A stretch of 10,285 nucleotides of DNA from Oscillospiraceae bacterium (GTDB lineage: Bacteria; Bacillota_A; Clostridia; Oscillospirales; WRJC01), in contig WQXD01000111.1 in the NCBI GenBank assembly GCA_009785015.1, forward strand, positions 1 through 10,285, in the 5' to 3' direction. A program made the position numbers and the translations under genes. This document shows positions 1-7,514 of this stretch, one piece after another. The first letter of the stretch is position 1; each line of letters begins with the position of its first letter. The notes beneath the pieces were generated by a model, which was not told the origin of the DNA, searched no databases, and worked only from the letters and a program-made list of their open reading frames with translations.

Positions 1-1000
1 ATACCCACGGCTTCGAGCGCGCAAGGGATATGCATCTGAATTCGCCGCCGTTGTTCGCGCCGTCGCCGTCTTTGTACGGCCTGCACGCGCAGTAATAGTG
101 GTATAGGGCCCCGTCTTGATATATGATTCCCGGCTTGTGCGCGTATGTCACGTCGATATCGCCGCCCTGTCCGGCTGTCAATACCGGCGCGGGGAATTTT
201 TCCCAGTTGTACAGGTCTTGGCTGACGGCAATTCCGTCTGCCGCCGTTTTGCCGTTGAAGCCATAGTAAAACATGACCCACTGCCGCTCCATACTGTCGT
301 ACCACACCGCGGGGTCGCTCGCGAAACATCCGTCCCACGCGCCTTTTGTAACCGGGAGAACCGGATTTTTTTCATGCCTTTCCCATTTGAACATATCGCC
401 GGAAACGGCTGTTCCCGTCTGTTCAATCCAGTTTCCTCCTCTGTTTTTCGCGTTGTAAAACATATGGTATTTCCCGCCGTTTTCAACGACAAAGCATTTA
501 TAGAGCCCTCCGGCTTCCCAATCCCCGCCGTTTTCGCACGTATAAACAGGGTCGCCGCAAAAATGCCAGTCGAGCAGGTTTTCATCCTCCGTATATGCGA
601 TTCCCTGCGCTGCGGGGCCGGTTTCGTATCCTTTCCCCGGGTAGGCATGATAGAACAGCCAGTATTTGCCGTTGATCTTTTTCGGTTTGGGACAACCGTA
701 CAAATCGTAATTATCCATGATTATGCACGTCCCCGCCATGCCGACAAAATCCCATTGCCTGTTCGCGCCCCTTTTTAAGATAACTCCGAGCGGTTCCCAC
801 TCGATAAGATCGTCGGATACGGCAAGCCCCGTCTGATAACCTGTGCCGTCAAATCCTATATACATCATGTAAAACCTGCCGTTATGCCTGAACGGAAACG
901 GGGCGTCCACCGCCCGGCTGTCAAACGCGCCGTCTTTTCCCGACGCCTGTATCACGGGCCTGTTTATCTTGTAAGGCGTTATCAAGTGATTTATTACCAT
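1..1000 (-). CDS. Five-bladed beta-propeller glycosidase, GH43/GH32-like (3' end cut by window edge)
   Basis: The minus-strand frame from ATG at 1000 stays open to the window edge, giving 333 residues without a stop; the C-terminus is missing. The protein shows five imperfect propeller blades, each with an aromatic-rich strand and then a short strand ending in Trp: NGRFYMMYIGFDG (about 40-52) with LAVSDDLIEWE (59-69); NGKYWLFYHAYPG (110-122) with LLDW (142-145); GGKYHMFYNAKN (175-186) with TAVSGDMFKWE (197-207); RQWVMFYYGFNG (239-250) with IAVSQDLYNWE (257-267); and DGALYHYYCACRPY near 296-309. This is the pattern of GH32/43/68/117/130-type propeller enzymes. Candidate acidic catalytic residues are Asp27 or Asp32 (FDSRAVDAPF) and Asp229 (FASDPAVW), inferred by position only. 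There is no signal peptide, so it is probably cytoplasmic and acts on imported oligosaccharides. It starts 17 bases after the preceding binding-protein gene, with a weak purine tract (AAGGGGG, 1013-1019) that overlaps that gene's stop. The substrate cannot be read from sequence, and the exact GH family is uncertain. Confidence 0.8.
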   Translation of the reverse strand, partial: MVINHLITPYKINRPVIQASGKDGAFDSRAVDAPFPFRHNGRFYMMYIGFDGTGYQTGLAVSDDLIEWEPLGVILKRGANRQWDFVGMAGTCIIMDNYDLYGCPKPKKINGKYWLFYHAYPGKGYETGPAAQGIAYTEDENLLDWHFCGDPVYTCENGGDWEAGGLYKCFVVENGGKYHMFYNAKNRGGNWIEQTGTAVSGDMFKWERHEKNPVLPVTKGAWDGCFASDPAVWYDSMERQWVMFYYGFNGKTAADGIAVSQDLYNWEKFPAPVLTAGQGGDIDVTYAHKPGIIYQDGALYHYYCACRPYKDGDGANNGGEFRCISLARSKPWV

Positions 1001-1017
1001 ATTTCTACTTTGCCCCC

Positions 1018-2505
1018 TTACGGAATTTTACTGATGAATCTTTGGATTATTTTTTCTGTTTTTTCGATTTGCGAAACAATGTTCCTGTTGTTTCTGGTGA
1101 ACATATCGGCCATGAACGCGTCGCGTATTTCGCCGCACAGCACCGTATCGCCGAGGTCGACGACCGTGGTTCTTAAAATCAAATCGAGCATCGCCTCCGA
1201 TTCTTCGTCGCGGGTCGATTTCGTTTTCAGGGCGATCTCGTACAATGCGGGAATGACGGTTCTGGCAGAATGAGCATAGAAAGCCTCGGTCATAACGCCC
1301 GCGCGTTCGAGGTCGGAGACGGTTATGGGAATATGATAAGACATGACATATTCGATTCTTGACACGTAATCGTTCTGGGCCTCGTTGAATTTCGGGTACG
1401 GAAGTATGCCGAAATCGGTTTCCGTCGCCCTCATGGCGTCCAGCACGGCCCATGTCATATCCATAAACAGCAACTGATTGTTTGCGAACATTTCCCTGAC
1501 AGGCACCGGTATATCCAAGCTATAATCTTTTGTGTCGAAATACGCTCCGCTGTCCCACAATATATCGAATATTTTATCAAACGCGTTGATGAACTTTTCG
1601 TTCCCCATGGCGAGATACGGTATATCGTTTTCGTCTTTTCCGACTGAAAAAGTATCCGCCGCGATCCAGAAAGACGGCAGGACCTGTTTCGGGTGCGCCG
1701 AATAACCGTACCTGTCCTCCTTGGTCATTACTCCGTCGCCGTTCTGGTCGGATATGACCGCTTTCATCATTTCTTCCATTTTATCGCAGGTCCATTTGCC
1801 GTCGCTGACGAGATTATATGGATTTTCAAAATCAAAGTCCTGCACCATTTTTTTATTGAATATGAGACAATGGGTGATCAGATATGAAGTTATATTGAAA
1901 CTGCCGAGCGCCACGTATTGATTGCCGTCGAGGGTGAGCGTTTTGTTCGCGCTCTGGTTCCAGTACGGTTTTGAAAGGTCTGTAAGCGGCAGATCGTCAT
2001 AGGAGTAAATCAAGCCTTCCCCCCAGGCGGTTATGGCGTCCGGACAGCGCGCGTAAAACATATCGAAAGCGGTGGAATCTCCGGACTTTATAATATTTTT
2101 TGTTTTCGCGTAGGCGTTGTCTTCAGTCAATAACTGATCGATTATGACATTAAATCTTTGCTCGATCTCCCTGTTGCGTTTGTACAGGGCGTCGTTGAAC
2201 ACATCGCCGTTTTCTTCTTCCGTGTCAATCAACTGCTGGCCGTTGGGGTTGTCAAAAACCAAAACTTTAAAACTTTCGCCCTTGAAATCAAATTCGCCGA
2301 GGCCGTCTTTGAATTTTGCCAAAGGGTCTTCACCTGTTGTTTTCGTATCTTTTGAATCGCCTTGTCCGCCGGCGTCCGCGTTTTCATTTTTACTTTCTTT
2401 TTCTGTGCTTTGGCATGCCGCCGCAAATAGCAATGCGGACACTGAAAAAATCAACGCCGATATTACGGCCACCGCGCGTAAAAAGATTGTTTTTGGGGTT
2501 TTCAT
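1018..2505 (-). CDS. ABC sugar transporter solute-binding lipoprotein (SBP-A)
   Basis: This 495-residue protein is an extracellular solute-binding lipoprotein of the carbohydrate-uptake type. The N-terminus has a basic start, a hydrophobic segment (about 8-28) and a lipidation site FAAAC with Cys31, slightly unusual in having Ala at -3. A hydrophilic Ser/Lys/Glu/Asp/Gly linker (about 32-62) follows. Family marks shared with the two other binding proteins here are NDALYKRN (104-111), DFGILPYPKFNEAQ (364-377) and RDEESEAMLDLI (432-443). Residues 253-264 (DQNGDGVMTKED) fit a 12-residue EF-hand-type calcium loop with Asp1, Asn3, Asp5, Gly6, Thr9 and Asp12. The ATG at 2505 has a strong AAAGGAG (2511-2517) 5 bases upstream. 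It lies 33 bases downstream of the GH36-like gene and 17 bases upstream of the propeller glycosidase, so it is probably co-transcribed with both. No permease or ATPase is seen in the window. The ligand is unknown, but an oligosaccharide is likely from the neighbours. Confidence 0.92.
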   Translation of the reverse strand: MKTPKTIFLRAVAVISALIFSVSALLFAAACQSTEKESKNENADAGGQGDSKDTKTTGEDPLAKFKDGLGEFDFKGESFKVLVFDNPNGQQLIDTEEENGDVFNDALYKRNREIEQRFNVIIDQLLTEDNAYAKTKNIIKSGDSTAFDMFYARCPDAITAWGEGLIYSYDDLPLTDLSKPYWNQSANKTLTLDGNQYVALGSFNITSYLITHCLIFNKKMVQDFDFENPYNLVSDGKWTCDKMEEMMKAVISDQNGDGVMTKEDRYGYSAHPKQVLPSFWIAADTFSVGKDENDIPYLAMGNEKFINAFDKIFDILWDSGAYFDTKDYSLDIPVPVREMFANNQLLFMDMTWAVLDAMRATETDFGILPYPKFNEAQNDYVSRIEYVMSYHIPITVSDLERAGVMTEAFYAHSARTVIPALYEIALKTKSTRDEESEAMLDLILRTTVVDLGDTVLCGEIRDAFMADMFTRNNRNIVSQIEKTEKIIQRFISKIP

Positions 2506-2538
2506 GTTATCTCCTTTCGTTACGATTGATTACAAAAT

Positions 2539-4857
2539 TCAAATGCTGACAAGCGCGTCAAGAGATACCGACCAATTTTTACTGCCGCTTTTCCCGAAAT
2601 CCACCGAAACGCGCAGCACTGACGGCTGATAAACCTCGCATTCGCAGCCGGAGGTTTCTTTTGGCCCCTGTCCCGACGGGATATAGATGTAATACTCAAT
2701 ACCCGTATGGGCGGGCCCTTCCGAAATACCCGTTATCGTGCCGGTTTTATTGTCGTATTTGAAATCTTTAAGCCCGATAGCCCCGGTAACATGCCTGTCG
2801 TTTCCCAGGCATTTGGGTTCGCGCGGCATGGCGTGGATAAAAAACACTTTGCAACCGCTCGCGGGAATGTCGACGGATATTTCGTCCTGATATACGCCGA
2901 AGAATTTTTTATCCCAAAAATCATATACCAAATAACTTTCCCCCCTGTTCAGGCGAATACTGCCGAAATCCAATAAAACGCTCTTTTTCGCTGAAGAACT
3001 CCAGTTAAACAATCCGACAGCCTTGTATTTTCCGGCTTCGGCGTCGACGTCAAGTTCAAACACCGACGGGGGTGTACCGGACAAAAGATCCGCAGGCCTC
3101 GCCGCTTTTCCGTATACGGGCAGGGCCCTGGCAAAAATATGCCATCTTTCTTTGGTCACGGTGTCGATAACGCCGCCAGTAAGATAACTGTACCCCGAAA
3201 GCGCCGAAAAACTTGTCCAGCTTTTGACACGCTCGATAGAAGCGGCGAACAATCTTTTTCCGTTTTCGGGCCCGAATCCCTCCATGACTTTCGGGGTCAT
3301 ATCGGGGTCAAAGAACTCGAGGTCAAGCTGATAAATCTTTTTGTGCAGGTAATAATAATTTACAAATTCTCCCACAAGCTCCGGCTCCAGCGCGCCCCTC
3401 CAGTCGCAGGCGGGACGGTATCCGTCGGCGATTCCAATGGCGACGCCCGGCATATTCATGCATGACTCAATAAAAATATCGTCGCCCACGGCCTCCCTGA
3501 CAGCGGCAAAACGGTTTGTGATCGACTGGGCCATCGTTATCGTATCGTCTTCGTCGTTTTCAAAATCGGCGGAATTGAAATCCAGCATGATATAATCGTA
3601 GCCCCATTTTTCCGCAGCCATCTTAAATACGGCGGCGGCATATTTGTCCCTTTCCGCAGATCCGCCTTCCGCGTTCAAAAATCCCCGGCAGACAAGCGCG
3701 TGCTTGTAGCCGCGCCTATGCACTTCCGCCGCCATCGCCTTTACGCCGTCCGGCTGATGTTTCGCCATATCGAACGTGTCCGGCGTGAAGCCCTGTTTTT
3801 CTATGATGTCCGCAAGCTCCCCGGGCGAAGACGCCGGCGGGGCAATCGGTTCGGACGACCATTGCCTTTTTTCCATGACAATATCTCCGGGACCGGAACT
3901 CAAACCTCCGAACTGCGTTTTTATGTAATCTATACCGTATGGCTTGAGATAAGTATCCATAATATCCAGAAGAGCGGATACTCTGTCAAAAGTCAGCGGA
4001 TATTTGTACCAATCCGGCCTGTCCGACGCGTCCTGCCCGTATGCGCAGAATATGCCGCTGTACGGCTCTTTGCGCAGTTTTGTCTCGGTATATCGGGCCA
4101 AATAATCCCCATACGCCTCCAGGCAGTCGTTGAGGTTGCAGCCGGGCATGACGACGAACCTGTTCATTTTAAACTGAGCGCCGGGTTTGATCCGCAGCGG
4201 GCGGTATCTTCTGTTGACCATCGTAAGCCCGCTCAAAACAAATTCAAACCCCGCGTTTCTCTTGCAAATACCTATCTGCGGAACCGTATTTGTCCTCTCG
4301 CCCATGCCGGCAACTACGCACCTGTTATCGTTTGCGTTGCATAAAGCCGACACGTGGTAATTAAAAATCATGCTTCTGTCGTCGATTTTCTGCATGTGGC
4401 TTTGCAGGTGGCCCATCCACATCGAATTGCGCATCGCCTGCCAGCCGTTTTCCGCGCCGTTTTTTATTCCGGCGAATGCGCCCTTTTCCCCGCGGAGATA
4501 CACGGGGGACATCGAATTGACAAGCACGTCGGCAGCTCCGCAGTTTACAACGCTCATGCAAAAGGCGGCGATTTTTTGTTTCGTATAAACTCCGCCCTCC
4601 CAAATAACCTTCACATGGTTATCCGGGATTTCATAAGTCAGCCTAATGAGTTCGAATTCCCCGAAAGAGTCGGGTATACTACAAAGCGACGAACCGGTCA
4701 ATAACCACGTATTGCTTGACGATACGCCTTTATCGGCAAAATCTACGGCGCTTAGTCCAGATGTCATGTCCATGACGTTCTCCATATGGAAGCCCCATTT
4801 GCCCGCGGCGTCAGATTCAAGGAAAAAATCCGGATTCCCCGCAAAAATATTGTTCAC
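2539..4857 (-). CDS. GH36-type alpha-galactosidase / raffinose-synthase-like glycosidase
   Basis: This 772-residue protein resembles clan GH-D enzymes (GH36: alpha-galactosidases, and the raffinose-synthase/Sip1-like branch). It has an N-terminal beta-sandwich-like part (about 1-260), a central TIM barrel (about 265-580) and a C-terminal beta-rich part (about 590-772). The strand YDYIMLDFNSAD (420-431) matches the GH36 nucleophile strand, giving Asp426 as candidate nucleophile. IESCMNMP (463-470) followed by GYRPACDWRG (479-488) matches the ESC/SC...R.SDD region, giving Asp485 as candidate acid/base, though the usual SDD is replaced by ACDW. No signal peptide is visible, so it is probably cytoplasmic. 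The start is GTG at 4857, supported by a full AAGGAGGT site (4864-4871) 6 bases upstream. It lies 29 bases after SBP-B and 33 bases before SBP-A. Likely role: removal of alpha-linked galactose or a similar sugar from imported oligosaccharides. Activity and substrate are inferred; transferase activity or another alpha-glycoside is possible. Confidence 0.82.
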   Translation of the reverse strand: MNNIFAGNPDFFLESDAAGKWGFHMENVMDMTSGLSAVDFADKGVSSSNTWLLTGSSLCSIPDSFGEFELIRLTYEIPDNHVKVIWEGGVYTKQKIAAFCMSVVNCGAADVLVNSMSPVYLRGEKGAFAGIKNGAENGWQAMRNSMWMGHLQSHMQKIDDRSMIFNYHVSALCNANDNRCVVAGMGERTNTVPQIGICKRNAGFEFVLSGLTMVNRRYRPLRIKPGAQFKMNRFVVMPGCNLNDCLEAYGDYLARYTETKLRKEPYSGIFCAYGQDASDRPDWYKYPLTFDRVSALLDIMDTYLKPYGIDYIKTQFGGLSSGPGDIVMEKRQWSSEPIAPPASSPGELADIIEKQGFTPDTFDMAKHQPDGVKAMAAEVHRRGYKHALVCRGFLNAEGGSAERDKYAAAVFKMAAEKWGYDYIMLDFNSADFENDEDDTITMAQSITNRFAAVREAVGDDIFIESCMNMPGVAIGIADGYRPACDWRGALEPELVGEFVNYYYLHKKIYQLDLEFFDPDMTPKVMEGFGPENGKRLFAASIERVKSWTSFSALSGYSYLTGGVIDTVTKERWHIFARALPVYGKAARPADLLSGTPPSVFELDVDAEAGKYKAVGLFNWSSSAKKSVLLDFGSIRLNRGESYLVYDFWDKKFFGVYQDEISVDIPASGCKVFFIHAMPREPKCLGNDRHVTGAIGLKDFKYDNKTGTITGISEGPAHTGIEYYIYIPSGQGPKETSGCECEVYQPSVLRVSVDFGKSGSKNWSVSLDALVSI

Positions 4858-4863
4858 AGTTTT

Positions 4864-4871
4864 ACCTCCTT
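4864..4871 (-). promoter_or_regulatory. Ribosome binding site fixing a GTG start
   Basis: The minus-strand sequence AAGGAGGT is a near-perfect anti-16S match 6 bases before GTG at 4857. It supports the GTG start of the GH36-like gene over any internal ATG. Confidence 0.85.
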
Positions 4872-4886
4872 AGTATTCCTGTATGA

Positions 4887-6383
4887 CTATCCGTTCGTGA
4901 ATATATCGATGGATTTCTCCATGGCCGCTTTTGCCTTGTCTATGAGCTTCTCGTAGTTCGACACAAAATCGAAATTGCGCCTGTCATACATATTTTGCAG
5001 CATCGTCCCCATGCCGCCCCAGTCGAACATAAATCCTATGTCATATACTCGCGTCTGGAATATTATGTCGAGCATATCCGAGGACTCGGTGTCCCTTATC
5101 AGGCGCGCGTTGAGCGTCTGGTCGTAGTACGCGTAAGTGAGGGTCCCCACAGCCTCATAAGCCATCGATTCGATAACTGCCCCGGTGCGTTCGATATTTT
5201 CGCAGTTTCCGGGAACCGCCACCACCGGCACGCATATCGTGCTTATAAAATTATTGTATTCTTTTTGATTTTCGTCGAATTTCGGATAGGGGAGTATGCC
5301 GAAATCGACGTCGTCGTTTCTGAAAAATCCCATGTCGACCAATGCCAGATGCGAAAATAAAATCTTGCCCTTCCCGAAATTCGGGATATATATGTTGTAA
5401 TCGCTGCCGCCCTTTGTTTTGGGCGTAAGCGCCGTGGGGTCCGCGCATATCTCGAATATTTTACTTACGATATCAATCGCTTTCTCGCTGTATATTTTAA
5501 ACTCAAATTCGCCGTCCGCGTTTTTGCCGACGATACGCTCACCCGCTCCGAAAAACATCGAGTGCGGCGTATTCACCGATATCTGCATTCCGAACATATC
5601 TTCGCCGACAGTATACTGGCCGTCGCCGTCGAGATCCCGGGTTATGCCTTTTGACATCTCATATTCTTTGTCGAGCGTCCATTTTCCGTCGAGCACCAAT
5701 TTATACGGGTCGTCAAGGCCGCTGTCGCGTATTATCGACTTGTTGAAAAATATGACCATTGTACATTCGTTGTCGAGAATGGAAATGTCCCCCGTCGCGA
5801 AATAACATTTGCCGTTTATCGTCAGGTTTTCGGAGGCTCTCGGGTCCCACCACGGTTTCGCAAGGTCAATATACGGCAGCAGGTTCAGATCATAAAACAG
5901 ACCCGGTTGTATCGCCTTCACCGCGTCGTCCACAATAGGCATTACGACGTCGTATTCGCCGCTTCCCGCAAGTATCGTTTTTTTCGCGTCGCTCATGACA
6001 GTGTTTGACGGGATGGATTGTATCCTCACGTCAAGGGCTTTTTCGACATACATATTGCGTTTATACACAGCGTCGTTTATTATGTCGCCGGTTTCGTTTT
6101 CCGCCCCTATTTCCCGCGATTGATAATGACTGTAAATCTCACCCATCACGAGCACTTTAAATTCATAGCCGCCGTATTTTACATCCGGCAGCTCCGGCTT
6201 TATTTCCTTTTCCGTTATCTCCGCCTCCGTCTGCCGGTTTTTGTCGTTTTCGTTATCTCCGCCCGTTCCCGCGCCCGGGGCCGGTTTGTCATTGCTGCCG
6301 CACGCCGTCAGTGATATGGATGATATGAATATCAATATGCAGACAGCTATAAAGACAACACAAAACAATCTCTTTTTTCGCAT
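4887..6383 (-). CDS. ABC sugar transporter solute-binding lipoprotein (SBP-B)
   Basis: Solute-binding lipoprotein of 498 residues, homologous to SBP-A and SBP-C in this window. The signal peptide is MRKKRLF, then a hydrophobic core, then the lipobox SLTAC with Cys28, followed by a Gly/Asp/Asn/Lys linker. Shared family marks are NDAVYKRN (103-110), DFGILPYPKFDENQ (360-373) and RDTESSDMLDII (430-441). An EF-hand-like loop DLDGDGQYTVGE lies at 250-261 (Asp1, Asp3, Asp5, Gly6, Thr9, Glu12), the same place as in its paralogs. The frame extends upstream to a TTG at 6389, but the AGGAGG site (6393-6398) is only 3 bases from that TTG and 9 bases from the ATG at 6383, so the ATG is chosen. The ribosome site overlaps the TAG stop of the URO-D-family gene, 13 bases upstream, which fits translational coupling. 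It should deliver a sugar ligand to a permease that is not in the window; the ligand is unknown. Confidence 0.92.
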   Translation of the reverse strand: MRKKRLFCVVFIAVCILIFISSISLTACGSNDKPAPGAGTGGDNENDKNRQTEAEITEKEIKPELPDVKYGGYEFKVLVMGEIYSHYQSREIGAENETGDIINDAVYKRNMYVEKALDVRIQSIPSNTVMSDAKKTILAGSGEYDVVMPIVDDAVKAIQPGLFYDLNLLPYIDLAKPWWDPRASENLTINGKCYFATGDISILDNECTMVIFFNKSIIRDSGLDDPYKLVLDGKWTLDKEYEMSKGITRDLDGDGQYTVGEDMFGMQISVNTPHSMFFGAGERIVGKNADGEFEFKIYSEKAIDIVSKIFEICADPTALTPKTKGGSDYNIYIPNFGKGKILFSHLALVDMGFFRNDDVDFGILPYPKFDENQKEYNNFISTICVPVVAVPGNCENIERTGAVIESMAYEAVGTLTYAYYDQTLNARLIRDTESSDMLDIIFQTRVYDIGFMFDWGGMGTMLQNMYDRRNFDFVSNYEKLIDKAKAAMEKSIDIFTNG

Positions 6384-6396
6384 AATCAACCGCCTC

Positions 6397-7482
6397 CTAA
6401 AATTTCATGTTTATTTTGCCGAGCCCCCAGTATTCCCTGTAGGCTTCGACCATCGCGAGATAATTTTCAAGCGGTATGCTGCTCGTTATCGCGTTGCCCG
6501 GCGTGAATATGTGAGAGGCGGCCCTGCCTTCGTCAAGACAGCGCACCGTGTCGTTTCTTATCTCTTCCGGGCTTGAAAAAGAAAGTGTGTTGCCGCAGTC
6601 CATATCGCCGAAAAACGTGACCTTTTTCCCGAACCGCCCTATCAGTTCCGCCAGTTCCATGCCCGCGCGGCGGTCTATTTCCATATACGCGTCGACGCCG
6701 CACCCAATCAAAAAATCGTCTATGACGCTCCACAAATCGCCGTCTGAGGCATTCACGGCGTAACCGCCTTTCGAGTGGATGTAATCCGAAGTTTTTTTTA
6801 CTTCCGGCATGATCTGCCCGCGGTACATCTCCGGCGATATCAGCGGGCGGTTCCCCGCGAAATCGCCGCCTACCCCTATGATTTTTATGCCGTGCCCTAT
6901 ATACGCGTCGATATTCTTTTTTGCCATTTCGGTTCTCAGCCTGAAATTTTCGGCGGTTATTTCCGGCGCCAGCGCCATAGCCTGCATCAAATCGGTGTCT
7001 ACGCCTATGCCGTGGCTGTATGCCGGAGCAAAAAACGGCAGATCAAGCCCGTAGACCGCGAGTTCCTCGCGTATATATTCATAGGTGAGCATCGCCTGCT
7101 CGTCGAAAACTTCGTGTTCTATGCCAAAACGGAAGTATTTGTTGCGCGTTTCGATAATACTCACGGGGTCGCTCCAATCGCAGCCGCCGTTATAGTCGGG
7201 GTATGATAATTTTTGCGCGCGCTGCAATACCGGATTGGGCACGACATACATCATGTCGTGACCGAGGACATACGATATTTTCGCCCTGTCCTGCGCGTAA
7301 CGGCGGACGGCTTTTTTCAGTCCCTGCTCTTTGGCGTGCTCATGGGAAACGCCGTCGCCGTCCAGATACTCGCGCCCCGCGAAAACCGAGGCGAGAGGAT
7401 TCAATAGGACATATTCGAATATGGGCGTGCGGTCAGGCGTATTTTTATTTAAAACGGAAAAAACGCGCTCAGTTTCAGTCAT
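6397..7482 (-). CDS. Uroporphyrinogen decarboxylase (URO-D) family protein, methyltransferase-like
   Basis: This protein of 361 residues belongs to the URO-D superfamily, which includes HemE and corrinoid methyltransferases such as MtaA/CmuA. Supporting features are the N-terminal MTETERVFSVLNKNTPDRTP (1-20), GVGGDFAGNRPLISPEMYR (203-221), YIHSKGGYAVNASDGD (234-249) and the C-terminal IFTPGNAITSSIPLENYLAM (325-344). The Arg-rich substrate motif near the N-terminus of true heme-pathway HemE is absent, so it is unlikely to be a heme enzyme. The His-x-Cys metal motif of MtaA is also not intact (His236-Ser-Lys-Gly), so methyl transfer is not assured. The frame can begin at an ATG at 7515 that overlaps the trpB stop (TAATG), but AAGGAG (7492-7497) sits 9 bases before ATG 7482, and the family N-terminus begins there. 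Relatives of this subgroup often occur beside sugar genes with unknown function. Substrate and reaction are unknown. Confidence 0.85.
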   Translation of the reverse strand: MTETERVFSVLNKNTPDRTPIFEYVLLNPLASVFAGREYLDGDGVSHEHAKEQGLKKAVRRYAQDRAKISYVLGHDMMYVVPNPVLQRAQKLSYPDYNGGCDWSDPVSIIETRNKYFRFGIEHEVFDEQAMLTYEYIREELAVYGLDLPFFAPAYSHGIGVDTDLMQAMALAPEITAENFRLRTEMAKKNIDAYIGHGIKIIGVGGDFAGNRPLISPEMYRGQIMPEVKKTSDYIHSKGGYAVNASDGDLWSVIDDFLIGCGVDAYMEIDRRAGMELAELIGRFGKKVTFFGDMDCGNTLSFSSPEEIRNDTVRCLDEGRAASHIFTPGNAITSSIPLENYLAMVEAYREYWGLGKINMKF

Positions 7483-7491
7483 ACCGATTCT

Positions 7492-7497
7492 CTCCTT
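7492..7497 (-). promoter_or_regulatory. Ribosome binding site deciding the URO-D-family start
   Basis: AAGGAG on the minus strand lies 9 bases upstream of ATG 7482. It falls inside the 33-base extension that a start at 7515 would add, so the shorter start is preferred. Use of the overlapping TAATG as a coupled start cannot be excluded. Confidence 0.7.
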
Positions 7498-7514
7498 CAA
7501 ACCAAAACGGCACA

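Noticed and set aside
178..648. 156-residue minus-strand frame
   Set aside because: It is in a different frame inside the propeller glycosidase and has Arg/Thr-rich composition with no recognisable motif.
116..778. 220-residue plus-strand frame
   Set aside because: It lies antisense to the propeller glycosidase, whose blade repeats are clear on the minus strand.
3700..4344. 214-residue plus-strand frame
   Set aside because: Antisense shadow of the GH36-like gene; no recognisable motif.
6384..6389. TTG start extending SBP-B by two residues
   Set aside because: The ribosome binding site would be only 3 bases from the TTG, whereas ATG 6383 has a 9-base spacing.
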